Shown: positions 17,229-24,789 of the stretch, piece by piece
How the letters are laid out: the number at the start of each line of letters is the position of its first letter
Numbering within the stretch: position 1 is the first letter of the stretch
From: JBGQOG01 sp052113705
Lineage (GTDB): Bacteria > Pseudomonadota > Alphaproteobacteria > Rhodobacterales > Rhodobacteraceae
NCBI RefSeq assembly: GCF_052113705.1
Contig: NZ_JBGQOG010000005.1
Location: forward strand, 1 to 64,000
Direction: 5' to 3'
DNA: 64,000 nt
Notes under the pieces: generated by a model
What the model was told of the DNA's origin: nothing
What the model saw: only the letters and a program-made list of their open reading frames with translations
The model's database searches: none
Made by a program: the position numbers and the translations under genes

Positions 17229-18142
17229 CCGGGCCCGGGCCGGGGGCGGCAGTGCCGCAGGTGGCAGTGCTGGGCACCGGGCTGATGGGCGGGCCGATGG
17301 CGCGCAATCTGGCCCGCGCCGGGTTCCCGGTCACCGTCTGGAACCGCAGCCCCGACAAGGCGGCGGCTCTGGGCCTGACGGTGGCCCCGACGCCCGCCGA
17401 TGCGGTGCGGGGCGCGGGGGCGGTGGTGGTGATGCTCTCCTCTGGCCCGGTCTGCGACGCGGTGCTTTTTGGCGATGCGGGCATTGCCGTACAGCTTGCC
17501 CCGGGATGCCTGCTGATCGTCATGTCCAGCATTGGCCGGGACGAGGCGCAGAGGATGGCCGAAAAGGCCGGGGCGCTCGGGCTGCGCTGGCTCGACGCCC
17601 CGGTGTCGGGCGGCACACCTGCGGCCGAGGCGGGCAGCCTGTCGATCATGGCGGGCGGCACGGCCGAAGATGTGGCGGCGGCCGCGCCGCTGCTGGCGGC
17701 GCTGGGCAAGGTGGTGCATATCGGCCCGGCAGGCACCGGGGCGCTGGCGAAACTGGTCAACCAGCTTACCGTCGCCTCAACCATCGTGGCGGTGGCGGAA
17801 TCCCTGCTGCTGGCCGAGGCAGGCGGCGCCGATCCCGCCCGGGTGCGGGAGGCGCTGATGGGAGGATTTGCCGCCTCGCGCATTCTCGATCTGCATGGCG
17901 CGCGGATGATCGCGGGTGATTTCGCCCCCGGTGGCCCCGCGAAATACCAGCTGAAAGACACCCGTGCCGCCCGCGATGTCGCGGCGGGGCTGGGCCTGCA
18001 TCTGCCGGTGCTGGAACTGGCCGATGGCCTCTTTGCCGATCTGGTGACCCATGGGGGCGGCGATCTCGATCATTCGGCGCTCTATCTTGAACTCAAAAGA
18101 CAAAATGGGCGGCTGCCTGCTGACAGTCCGCTGAAAACCTGA
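17225..18142 (+). CDS. Beta-hydroxyacid dehydrogenase (3-hydroxyisobutyrate/threonate dehydrogenase family)
   Basis: The enzyme has 305 residues. The NAD-binding motif is VLGTGLMGGPMARNL (residues 15-29), the substrate-binding motif is DAPVSGGTPAAEAGS (from residue 124) and the catalytic Lys176 lies in GALAKLVNQ. These are the three diagnostic blocks of the family that includes 3-hydroxyisobutyrate, tartronate-semialdehyde and L-threonate dehydrogenases. The GTG start at 17225 overlaps the preceding stop; the in-frame upstream ATG lies inside the ABM gene. It probably oxidises or reduces a C4-C6 hydroxy acid in the same pathway as the SAF oxidoreductase. Confidence 0.85.
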   Translation: MTGPGPGAAVPQVAVLGTGLMGGPMARNLARAGFPVTVWNRSPDKAAALGLTVAPTPADAVRGAGAVVVMLSSGPVCDAVLFGDAGIAVQLAPGCLLIVMSSIGRDEAQRMAEKAGALGLRWLDAPVSGGTPAAEAGSLSIMAGGTAEDVAAAAPLLAALGKVVHIGPAGTGALAKLVNQLTVASTIVAVAESLLLAEAGGADPARVREALMGGFAASRILDLHGARMIAGDFAPGGPAKYQLKDTRAARDVAAGLGLHLPVLELADGLFADLVTHGGGDLDHSALYLELKRQNGRLPADSPLKT

Positions 18143-18164
18143 CAGTCTCAATAGGGAGGAGACC

Positions 18165-19193
18165 ATGACAACACCGTTCCAACTCACCCGCCGTCATCTC
18201 TTGGGCAGCATGGGCACGCTGGCTGTGGCCAGTGTCGCCGCAGGCTTCCCGCTGCGCGCCCGCGCGGCCAGCACCAGCCTGCGCCTTGCGGTGCCCGATC
18301 CTGCCGACAGCTCGGTTGGCCGTGCCGCCAGCCGGTTTGCAGAGCTCGTGGCCGAAAAGACCGGCGGCGATGTCGCCATTCAGGTCTTCCCGGACGGCAT
18401 CCTCTATGGCAAGGACCAGAATGCCGCCGTCAACCAGCTGGGCAGCGGCGCGCTGGACGGGCTGATCCTCGCCAGCTCGGTCTACGCCTCGTTCGAGCCG
18501 AAGATGAACGCCATCTCGCTGCCCTATCTCTTCTCGGATTATGACCAGTTGCAGGGCTATCTCGGCGGCGCGCCGGGGGCAGAGCTTTTGGCCTCGCTTG
18601 AGCGGCTGAACATCAAGGGGCTGGGGTTCTTCCTGCGCACCTTCCGCAATGTCACCACCCGCGAGCAGGTGATCACCAAGGCCGAGGATTTCAAAGGCAT
18701 CACCCTGCGCACGCCGAACAACCCGCTGTTCGTGCGGCTGTTCCAGGCGCTGGGCGCCAACCCGACGCCGATGGCCTTCTCCGAGGTCTATTCTGCACTG
18801 CAACTCAAGGCGATCGACGGGCAGGAAAACCCGGTGGAAGTGCCGTGGAACAACCGCCTGTATGAGGTGCAGGGGCAGCTGAACCTGACCCGGCATCTGG
18901 CCGACAGCTTCCTCGTGGGTCTGTCTTCGGCGGCCTGGGGCAAGATCCCGGCCGAACATCAGGCGGCGGTGCAGGCGGCGGCCAGCGAGATGATCGCCGA
19001 GCATGATGCGCAAGAGATCGCGCAAGAGGCCGAGATCATCGGCAAATTGCAGGGCGCGGGCATGCAGGTGAATCAGTTTGCCGAAGGCGAGCTTGCAAAG
19101 GTGCAAGAGATCGCCCGCAGCATCTATCCGGAGTTCGAGGCGCAGATCGGTGCCGATTTCATGAAGCAAAGCCTCGCCTTCGTGCAGGCGTGA
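18165..19193 (+). CDS. TRAP transporter substrate-binding protein (DctP)
   Basis: The product is 342 residues with a Tat-like signal (TRRHLLG followed by a hydrophobic stretch, cleaved near ARA, residue 35). The mature protein is a DctP periplasmic receptor. The conserved Arg that pairs with the ligand carboxylate is seen in FKGITLRTPNN, followed by PTPMAFSEVYSALQLKAIDG. An AGGAG ribosome-binding site precedes the ATG. Encoded between the dehydrogenases and the DctQM membrane subunits, it should bring in the carboxylate metabolised by this operon. A 10-bp hairpin separates it from dctQ. Confidence 0.87.
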   Translation: MTTPFQLTRRHLLGSMGTLAVASVAAGFPLRARAASTSLRLAVPDPADSSVGRAASRFAELVAEKTGGDVAIQVFPDGILYGKDQNAAVNQLGSGALDGLILASSVYASFEPKMNAISLPYLFSDYDQLQGYLGGAPGAELLASLERLNIKGLGFFLRTFRNVTTREQVITKAEDFKGITLRTPNNPLFVRLFQALGANPTPMAFSEVYSALQLKAIDGQENPVEVPWNNRLYEVQGQLNLTRHLADSFLVGLSSAAWGKIPAEHQAAVQAAASEMIAEHDAQEIAQEAEIIGKLQGAGMQVNQFAEGELAKVQEIARSIYPEFEAQIGADFMKQSLAFVQA

Positions 19194-19198
19194 CCGAT

Positions 19199-19222
19199 GC
19201 GGGGCGGGGCTGCCCGCCCCGC
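19199..19222 (+). other. Intercistronic hairpin between dctP and dctQ
   Basis: GCGGGGCGGG-GCTG-CCCGCCCCGC forms a perfect ten-base-pair stem with a four-base loop, directly after the dctP stop and before dctQ. No T-run follows. Such hairpins commonly protect the upstream message and lower membrane-subunit expression relative to the binding protein. Confidence 0.65.
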
Positions 19223-19241
19223 CATCCGCTGGGGGATAACC

Positions 19242-19844
19242 ATGAAACGATTGGATAAACTGCTGTGGCGTCTGGTGGATGCCGTCATTCTGGTGGCAGT
19301 GTTCGGCATGGTCTGCCTGATCGGGCTGCAGGTCGGCTCGCGCCTGCTGGGCGCCTCCATCGCCTGGACCGAGGAGCTCTCGCGCTTTTTGTTCATCTGG
19401 ACGATCTGGATGGGCCTCGGCACCGGGTTTCGCAATGGCATGCACCCGGCGCTGACCATGCTGACCGTCCTCGCACCGCCCGCCCTGCAACCGCTGCTGC
19501 GGCTGATCCCGGCGCTGGCCTCGGTGGTTCTGTTTTCGGTGGTCAGCTATCACGGCTGGGGCCTGATGCAGCAGCAGATCCGCTTTGGCGAGCAATCGGC
19601 GATCCTACAGGTAGGCATGTGGCTGGCGACGCTGCCGCTGGTGCTGGGGTCGGGTCTGGCCATTCTGGGCACGCTGATCCACGCTTTCGCCCGGCCTGAT
19701 TATGCGGATCCTGATCTGGCACCCCCCAATCCTGCCACGGAAACGGCCGAAGCCCCCGGGGCGCGTGCCGCGAAATTTGCCGAAACCGACACCCATTCCA
19801 CCACCCCACAGCGCGGCAGCAAGCCGATGTCGGAAGGAGCCTGA
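19242..19844 (+). CDS. TRAP transporter small permease (DctQ)
   Basis: A 200-residue membrane protein with four predicted helices and the DctQ motif WTEELSRFLFIWTIWMGLG after helix 1. The start at 19242 (MKRLDKLL) is supported by GGGGGA upstream; an earlier frame start overlaps the hairpin. It carries an unusual hydrophilic Pro/Ala-rich tail of about 45 residues (after AFARPDYADPD) not expected in the family. Its stop overlaps the ribosome-binding region of dctM. Confidence 0.83.
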   Translation: MKRLDKLLWRLVDAVILVAVFGMVCLIGLQVGSRLLGASIAWTEELSRFLFIWTIWMGLGTGFRNGMHPALTMLTVLAPPALQPLLRLIPALASVVLFSVVSYHGWGLMQQQIRFGEQSAILQVGMWLATLPLVLGSGLAILGTLIHAFARPDYADPDLAPPNPATETAEAPGARAAKFAETDTHSTTPQRGSKPMSEGA

Positions 19845-19845
19845 G

Positions 19846-21117
19846 ATGAGCCTGAGCCTGCTGTTGATTTTTGCGGCCCTCGCCATTCTGGGCGTGCCGC
19901 TCGCGGTGTCGCTGGGCTTGGCGACGGTGGCCACGCTCTGGTGGTTTGATCTGCCGCTGTCGATGATCACCCAGACGATGGCGACCTCGATCAATTCGTT
20001 TCTGCTGATCGCCGTGCCGCTCTTCATCCTCGCCGGGCAGATCATGGAGCGCGGCGGCCTGTCCGAGCGCATCTTTGACGCCGCCGAAGCCCTTGTCGGG
20101 CGGCTGCGCGGCGGGCTCGGGCATGTCAATATCGCCTCCAGTTTCGTCTTTGGTGGCATTTCGGGATCGTCGGTGGCCGATATTGCCAGCCTCGGGCCGA
20201 TCACCATCAAATCGATGACCTCGCGCGGCTATCCGCTGCCCTATTCGGCGGCGCTGACCATGATCACGGCGACGTTGGCGACACTGGTGCCGCCCTCGAT
20301 CCTGACCATCGTTGCGGCGGCCTCGGCCGGGCAGTCGGTGGGGGGCGCGCTTGCCGGAGGCCTCGGGCCGGGCATTTTGCTGGCGCTCGCGTTGGCGGGC
20401 TACAACACCTATATTTCGCGCAAACGCGGCTATGGCGTGGTCACCACCTTTGATCTGCGCCGCAGCGGCCGGGCTTTGCTGCGGGCCGCCCCCTCGGTCG
20501 GCGCCCCGATCATCATCCTGACCGGCATGTTTTCAGGCATTGTTACCCCGACCGAAGCGGCGGGCCTTGCGGTGCTCTATACGTTGCTGGTGGCGGGGAT
20601 CGTGCACCGAGAAATCGGCTGGCGTGATGTGGTCGAGCTGACCATTCTCGCCGGGCAGCTGGCGGGGTCGGTCCTGCTGATCCTGATGGTGGCCAATGCC
20701 GCCACGTTTATCTTCACCGTCGATATGCTGCCGCAAAAGGCATCGGGGTTCCTGTCGGTCTTTGGCAGTTCCGGCTTCCTGACCCTGATGCTGATGGGGC
20801 TGATCTTTCTGATCGTCGGCATGCTCATGGACATCGTGGCGGCGGCGCTGATGCTGATCCCGGTGCTGATGCCCGCCGCGGTGGGGGCGGGGGTTGATCC
20901 GATGCACTTCCTGATCTTCATGGTGGCGAGCCTTGCCGTGGGCCTTGCCACCCCCCCGGTCGGCACATGTCTTTTTGCCACCGCCTATGTGGCCAAGGTC
21001 TCGCCGGAAAAGATCGTGGCGGCGGCGCTGCCCTTCTATGCGATCAACATTGCGGTGCTGGTGCTGGTGGCGGCATTTCCGCAAATCGTGCTTTGGCCGG
21101 TGGCATGGCTGACCTGA
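19846..21117 (+). CDS. TRAP transporter large permease (DctM)
   Basis: The 423-residue protein shows the DctM pattern of about 11-12 membrane helices. Conserved blocks include IAVPLFILAGQIMERGG, FGGISGSSVADIASLG, ATLVPPSILTIV, GIVTPTEAAGLAVLY and ATPPVGTCLFATAYV. ATG 19846 lies two bases after the dctQ stop behind AAGGAG. The gluconokinase-like gene overlaps its last 13 bases. It carries the sodium-driven translocation step for the substrate bound by the upstream DctP. Confidence 0.88.
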   Translation: MSLSLLLIFAALAILGVPLAVSLGLATVATLWWFDLPLSMITQTMATSINSFLLIAVPLFILAGQIMERGGLSERIFDAAEALVGRLRGGLGHVNIASSFVFGGISGSSVADIASLGPITIKSMTSRGYPLPYSAALTMITATLATLVPPSILTIVAAASAGQSVGGALAGGLGPGILLALALAGYNTYISRKRGYGVVTTFDLRRSGRALLRAAPSVGAPIIILTGMFSGIVTPTEAAGLAVLYTLLVAGIVHREIGWRDVVELTILAGQLAGSVLLILMVANAATFIFTVDMLPQKASGFLSVFGSSGFLTLMLMGLIFLIVGMLMDIVAAALMLIPVLMPAAVGAGVDPMHFLIFMVASLAVGLATPPVGTCLFATAYVAKVSPEKIVAAALPFYAINIAVLVLVAAFPQIVLWPVAWLT

Positions 21118-21611
21118 TCCGGCGCTATGTGGTGATGGGCGTCAGTGGCTGTGGCAAAAGCACCGTTGGCGCCGCCTTTGCCCGGCAGATCGGTGCGGCG
21201 TTCCTGGAAGGGGATCTTTTGCATCCGCCCGCCAATGTTGCCGCCATGGCCGCCGGGCGCCCGCTGGATGATGCGATGCGCGCGCCTTGGCTGGACGCCA
21301 TCGCTGGCCGGTTGCAAAGGGCGCAGGCCCCGGGGCTTGTCGTCTCCTGTTCCGCCCTGAAGCGCGCCTATCGCGTGCGGCTGGCGGCTGGCGGTCCGGT
21401 CACCTTCGTGCATCTCGTGCTGAGTGAGGCCGAGGCGCGGGCGCGGGTGAGGGCACGGCCGGGGCATTTCATGCCGGACAGCCTCGTCGCCAGCCAATGC
21501 GCTGCGCTGGAACCTTTGGGCGCGGATGAACCCGGATGGCTGGTACAGGCCACGCTGTCAACGGCCGAGATCCTGCAGCACCTTGCCGCGCGCACGGAGG
21601 GGCAGATCTGA
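21105..21611 (+). CDS. Gluconokinase-like carbohydrate kinase
   Basis: A 168-residue P-loop kinase of the GntK type. It shows Walker A MGVSGCGKST (from residue 11), the DLLHPPANVAAMAAGRPLDD substrate block, WLDAIAGRL, SCSALKRAYR, and LEPLGADEPG near the end. The family usually phosphorylates D-gluconate at O6. The start overlaps dctM, making it the last gene of the operon. Either gluconate or a related aldonate is the terminal kinase substrate. An IS3 scar begins immediately after its stop, so anything once downstream is gone. Confidence 0.83.
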   Translation: MADLIRRYVVMGVSGCGKSTVGAAFARQIGAAFLEGDLLHPPANVAAMAAGRPLDDAMRAPWLDAIAGRLQRAQAPGLVVSCSALKRAYRVRLAAGGPVTFVHLVLSEAEARARVRARPGHFMPDSLVASQCAALEPLGADEPGWLVQATLSTAEILQHLAARTEGQI

Positions 21612-21673
21612 GGGCCGGGACAAGCGGATTTTCCGAGCAACAGCAGCATGATGCTGCAAGCGAGGAGAAGGCC

Positions 21674-21999
21674 ATGGGAAGACGACCGCGCCCGAACCAC
21701 AGCTGTCATTCAAGGTATGAGGCGGATAAGAAAACGATCTGAGGGACCGTTTTCCCACCGGGTGAGTGGCGGTGGCCGCGATCAAGGGAGAGAAGACGCT
21801 GATCAAGCTGGCTCAGGAATTCGACGCCCATCCCAGCCAGATCAAGCAGTGGCGCGATCAGCTTCTTGCATGCGCGACCGGGGTGTTCGGGGGGGCACCG
21901 GAGGCCGATCCGGAACCGAAGGTCGACGTGAGGACCCTGCACGCCAAGATCGGGCAGCTTACGCTGGAGAACGATTTCTTGTCCGGCATGGCGGCGTGA
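21674..21999 (+). pseudogene. IS3-family OrfA, interrupted
   Basis: The ATG at 21674 starts MGRRPRPNHS, a family-like N-terminus. The next about 60 bases (21704-21765) do not fit and shift the frame. OrfA homology resumes at 21766 with VAVAAIKGEKTLIKLAQEFD, HPSQIKQWRDQLL and ALHAKIGQLTLENDFL-like residues to a premature stop at 21999. The usual GKAGLL extension that leads to the frameshift window is absent. It looks like a small insertion plus a C-terminal deletion. Confidence 0.75.
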
Positions 22000-22086
22000 T
22001 ACCTTCTGGACGTAGCGGCACCAGCTTCCGGACCGATAAATTATTTAACCTCAGTCGATCTATGCAGCTCGTCGCCGCGTGATTTG

Positions 22087-22311
22087 TGCAAGGGAGCCTG
22101 GCCTGACAATGTCTTCGTCGAGCGTCTGTGGCGGGCGATCAAATACGAAGAGGTTTATTTGCGCGCCTATGCCAACGTGTCCGAAGCACGGGCTGGGATT
22201 GGTCGCTACCTCGGCTTCTGCAACAGCCGACGGCCCCATGCATCGCTTGACGGGAAAACCCCCGATCAGGCCTATTTCAACCAGCCGATGTCCGAAGCGG
22301 TGGCGGCGTAA
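22087..22311 (+). pseudogene. IS3-family OrfB, C-terminal 75 codons only
   Basis: The sequence reads KGAWPDNVFVERLWRAIKYE, then YLRAYANVSEARAGIGRYLG and RRPHASLDGKTPDQAYF, the last part of an IS3-family integrase core. The Glu of the DDE triad (in VERLWR) is kept but both Asp residues are deleted. About 90 bases of unrelated AT-richer filler (22000-22086) join it to the OrfA remnant. Confidence 0.8.
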
Positions 22312-22375
22312 CCGGGGCGAAAAACCACTTGGAAAACGCCCGGAGCCTGTTCAGATCAACCGAACCACCGCTCAA

Positions 22376-22550
22376 CAATGATGCTCGCCAGACGAAATTG
22401 GCCCGCTGGGCGTCCTTCCTGCCCTCAAAAAGGATCGCAGCCGTACACTATGGGGCAGATACCTAAGTCCAATGGGTACCTGCCAAAAGCCGGGAAGAAC
22501 TCAGGCGAAAAGGGCGGGCGACGTCTCAGATCGGATAATTCCGGCGCGGG
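22376..22550. other. Gap between IS scar and MarR gene
   Basis: About 175 bases after the IS scar, at the 3' side of the minus-strand MarR gene. No gene, repeat or strong terminator was recognised. Confidence 0.4.
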
Positions 22551-22982
22551 CTACAGCGTGTCGACCTTCTGGTTGATCTGACGCAGCAAGACCTTGATCG
22601 TCTGAACCTGATCTTCTGCCAGGTTGGACAAAACCGTGTCCTCGAAATGCCGGGCGATCGGCATCAGGCGATCTGCCAGATCTCTTCCCGCATCCGTCAG
22701 ATCAATCAACACGATGCGGGCATTTTCAGGCGGCCTGACGCGCGAAACCAGATCGCGTTTGGCCAAGAGACCGATCATCCGCGACAGCGTTGACAGCTCA
22801 ACCGAAACCAGCTCGGACAGTTCACCCAGCGTGTGGGTGCCGGACTGACGCAGGACCGCAAGAACCCGGTACATCGGCAACGATACATCATGCGCCTCCA
22901 ACCGCCGACTGAATCGTTCGGCGATTCTGACGCCTGCCCGGTTCAGCAGGTAGGGAACCGAATCTGTGAAACGATAGGACAT
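22551..22982 (-). CDS. MarR-family regulator (GraR-like by position)
   Basis: The 143-residue winged-helix protein carries the MarR core: YRVLAVLRQSGTHTLGELSE, VELSTLSRMIGLLAKRDLV and the wing RPPENARIVLIDLTDAG. The start at 22982 (MSYRF) begins at the conserved N-terminal helix; a longer frame adds a Cys-rich leader without a ribosome-binding site. It is divergent from the TRAP-resorcylate operon. Rhizobial gamma-resorcylate clusters are also headed by a MarR regulator (GraR), so a repressor released by gamma-resorcylate is likely. Candidate operators lie in the intergenic region. Confidence 0.83.
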   Translation of the reverse strand: MSYRFTDSVPYLLNRAGVRIAERFSRRLEAHDVSLPMYRVLAVLRQSGTHTLGELSELVSVELSTLSRMIGLLAKRDLVSRVRPPENARIVLIDLTDAGRDLADRLMPIARHFEDTVLSNLAEDQVQTIKVLLRQINQKVDTL

Positions 22983-23015
22983 GGGCCAGTCTCTTCCAGA
23001 GCCAAAGCATGAGAT

Positions 23016-23034
23016 GCAACTGCACAACTGTTGC
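23016..23034. promoter_or_regulatory. Inverted repeat near the MarR start
   Basis: GCAAC-N9-GTTGC lies 34 bases upstream of the marR ATG. It could be an autoregulatory operator or simply part of the promoter; support is limited to the symmetry. Confidence 0.35.
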
Positions 23035-23045
23035 CAATTCAATTA

Positions 23046-23055
23046 TTGTGTATGC
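23046..23055 (+). promoter_or_regulatory. Candidate MarR operator, site 1
   Basis: TTGTGTATGC resembles the minus-strand reading TTGTATATGC of the site at 23185-23196. It lies about 65 bases upstream of the marR start. Confidence 0.4.
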
Positions 23056-23184
23056 CGGATGTTGCCATGCGCAGCAAGTCTGAAGATCGCATCTGGCAAG
23101 GCCGAGCATTCACCGGAATTTCACCGGGAGCATGCGCTGCAGGGATGGCACGGCATTTGCGGCAAAAGCTTTCCAAGGAAACGC

Positions 23185-23196
23185 TTGCATATACAA
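23185..23196. promoter_or_regulatory. Candidate MarR operator, site 2
   Basis: TTGCATATACAA is an almost perfect palindrome (ten of twelve positions), about 55 bases upstream of the dctP start. The size and symmetry suit a MarR-family site. Confidence 0.45.
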
Positions 23197-23251
23197 ATGT
23201 TGTGACGCAAAGTGATCCGGGGAATCAAAGACAATGATCAGGGAGGATCGA

Positions 23252-24259
23252 ATGAAAAAGTTGCTGCTCTGCGCGGCATGGCTCGGCATGTCCATCTCGG
23301 CTGCCGGTCCGGTGCTCGCGGCAGATTTCACGTTGAAAGTCTCATCGCCGACAAACAATGACGTCATCCTGAAATGGATGGAAGCCTTTGAGCAAAAACT
23401 TGAAGCCGCCACGGATGGCGCCATCGATGTCCAATTGTTTCCCGCCAACCAGCTGGGCCAGATCCCGGCGACGGTTGAGGGCGTGGCCATGGGGACCATC
23501 GAAGTGACGGCACCGGCATCGTCCTTCTTCGTGCAATATGACCGGCGGTTTGAAGTGCTGGACGTGCCCGGGCTGTTTGACGACCTTGGCCATGCTCAAA
23601 AGGTGCTGTCGGATCCCGAGGTGCTCGACCATCTGGAGAAATTCGGCGCCGATCAGGATCTGCACCCCATTGCGGCCTTTCCGCATGGACCGCTGGGTGT
23701 CCTGAGTGCCAAAGGCATTGACACATTGGCCGCGCTGCAGGGGCAGCGGATCCGTGTGGCGGGGCCCTCGGCGCTGGCGACCGGACCGTTCTCGGCCCTC
23801 GGTGCCGCGCCGATTTCGATGCCTCTGGGCGAGGTGTTGCCCGCCATGCAAAACGGTGTCGTCGATGGTCTGATTGCGGGTCTGCCGGTCTTTACGACAG
23901 GGCGCTACTACGACGTTGCCAAAGATTTGACGGTGCTGCCCGAGAGCTATCTGATCGTCACCGCGGTGGCGAGCCAGTCCTTTCTCGACAGCATCGGCGA
24001 GGATCTGAGCGCGAAGCTCCGCACCGCCGCGCGCGAAGCCATAACAGATGCAAATGCCTGGAATCTGAGCGCAGTGGAAGGTGTCCGTGCGGTGTGGGAG
24101 CAGAATGGCGGCACTGTGAAAGAGCTGTCGGCGGCTGATCAGAAGGCCTTTCTGGACGCCGTGCAGGCCAGCTTGCCGGATGCGAAGGCCCAGAACCCAT
24201 CGCTCGAAGATGAAATCAGCTTCCTGCAATCGGTCGCGGCGCGGTACGCGGCGCCGTAA
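23252..24259 (+). CDS. TRAP transporter substrate-binding protein (DctP), gamma-resorcylate cluster
   Basis: A 335-residue periplasmic receptor with a Sec signal (MKKLLLCAAWLGMSISAAG, cleavage near VLAAD). It has the DctP core, including the carboxylate-binding Arg in LQGQRIRVAGPSALA and SMPLGEVLPAMQNGVVDGLI. AGGAGG lies at the right distance from ATG 23252; an earlier ATG at 23234 lies upstream of it and is rejected. It is the first gene of an operon leading into the resorcylate catabolic genes, so an aromatic carboxylate such as gamma-resorcylate is the likely ligand (inference). Confidence 0.86.
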   Translation: MKKLLLCAAWLGMSISAAGPVLAADFTLKVSSPTNNDVILKWMEAFEQKLEAATDGAIDVQLFPANQLGQIPATVEGVAMGTIEVTAPASSFFVQYDRRFEVLDVPGLFDDLGHAQKVLSDPEVLDHLEKFGADQDLHPIAAFPHGPLGVLSAKGIDTLAALQGQRIRVAGPSALATGPFSALGAAPISMPLGEVLPAMQNGVVDGLIAGLPVFTTGRYYDVAKDLTVLPESYLIVTAVASQSFLDSIGEDLSAKLRTAAREAITDANAWNLSAVEGVRAVWEQNGGTVKELSAADQKAFLDAVQASLPDAKAQNPSLEDEISFLQSVAARYAAP

Positions 24260-24273
24260 CCCGTCAGAAGGTG

Positions 24274-24289
24274 GGGGTGCCTGCACCCC
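24274..24289 (+). other. Intercistronic hairpin between dctP and dctQ (second TRAP operon)
   Basis: GGGGTGC-CT-GCACCCC follows the dctP stop by about 15 bases and precedes dctQ. In practice the loop would open to four or more bases, leaving a stem of about six pairs. Its position matches the hairpin at 19199-19222. Confidence 0.5.
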
Positions 24290-24303
24290 GCACCCGGGGA
24301 AAA

Positions 24304-24789
24304 ATGATGCAAAAAACACTCGAAAAATTGCTGCGCTGGCTGGCGACCATGTTGGCACTGGTGTTGGTCGCGATGGTGGTCCTGATCTGCCTGGGGGTTG
24401 CGCTGCGCTACATCTGGGGCGTGTCACTGCTCTGGCTGGATGAGGCGCTGGTGTTTGCCATGGTCGGGGTGGTGTTTCTGGGCGCGATTGCGGCCTCGTA
24501 CCAGGATCAGCATTTGCGGATGACCCTGCTGACGCAGGCCCTGCCGCCGCCTGTATTGCGGATGTTGCGGCATCTTGAACATGCCGCCACGGCGGGCATT
24601 TGCTACTTTGTGGGCTGGTACTCCTATCAAGGCGTCAGCCGCCTTGAGGCCCGCGGAACCCTCAGCAACATGGCACAGATTCCGCTGTGGATCGTACAGG
24701 GCACCGTTCTGATCGGGCTGCTTGGCATGGGGACCGTCGCCCTTTTCAGGCTGGTCGCAGGGTTTAGACGCAGGGATATTACACAATGA
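24304..24789 (+). CDS. TRAP transporter small permease (DctQ), gamma-resorcylate cluster
   Basis: The protein is 161 residues with four membrane helices and the DctQ motif SLLWLDEALVFAMVGVVFLG. The start at 24304 (MMQKTLEK) sits behind GGGGA; the open frame upstream runs through the hairpin. The stop overlaps the dctM start by ATGA, so the two permease subunits are co-translated. It should form the integral membrane complex with the DctM encoded next. Confidence 0.83.
   Translation: MMQKTLEKLLRWLATMLALVLVAMVVLICLGVALRYIWGVSLLWLDEALVFAMVGVVFLGAIAASYQDQHLRMTLLTQALPPPVLRMLRHLEHAATAGICYFVGWYSYQGVSRLEARGTLSNMAQIPLWIVQGTVLIGLLGMGTVALFRLVAGFRRRDITQ

Larger units (their letters stand above)
21640..22375 (+). 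mobile_element. Internally deleted IS3-family element
   Basis: Recognisable ends of both transposase genes lie in order on the plus strand, but most of OrfB and part of OrfA are missing. The element starts in the leader before ATG 21674 and ends around the sequence after the OrfB stop at 22311. Exact ends and target duplication could not be determined. At about 0.7 kb it is roughly half of a normal IS3-family element and cannot move on its own. Confidence 0.75.

Noticed and set aside
15574..21611. D-apionate or L-threonate pathway
   Set aside because: The DUF1537-type kinase, RuBisCO-like enzyme or aldolase expected in those routes is absent; only the hydroxyacid dehydrogenase and importer match.
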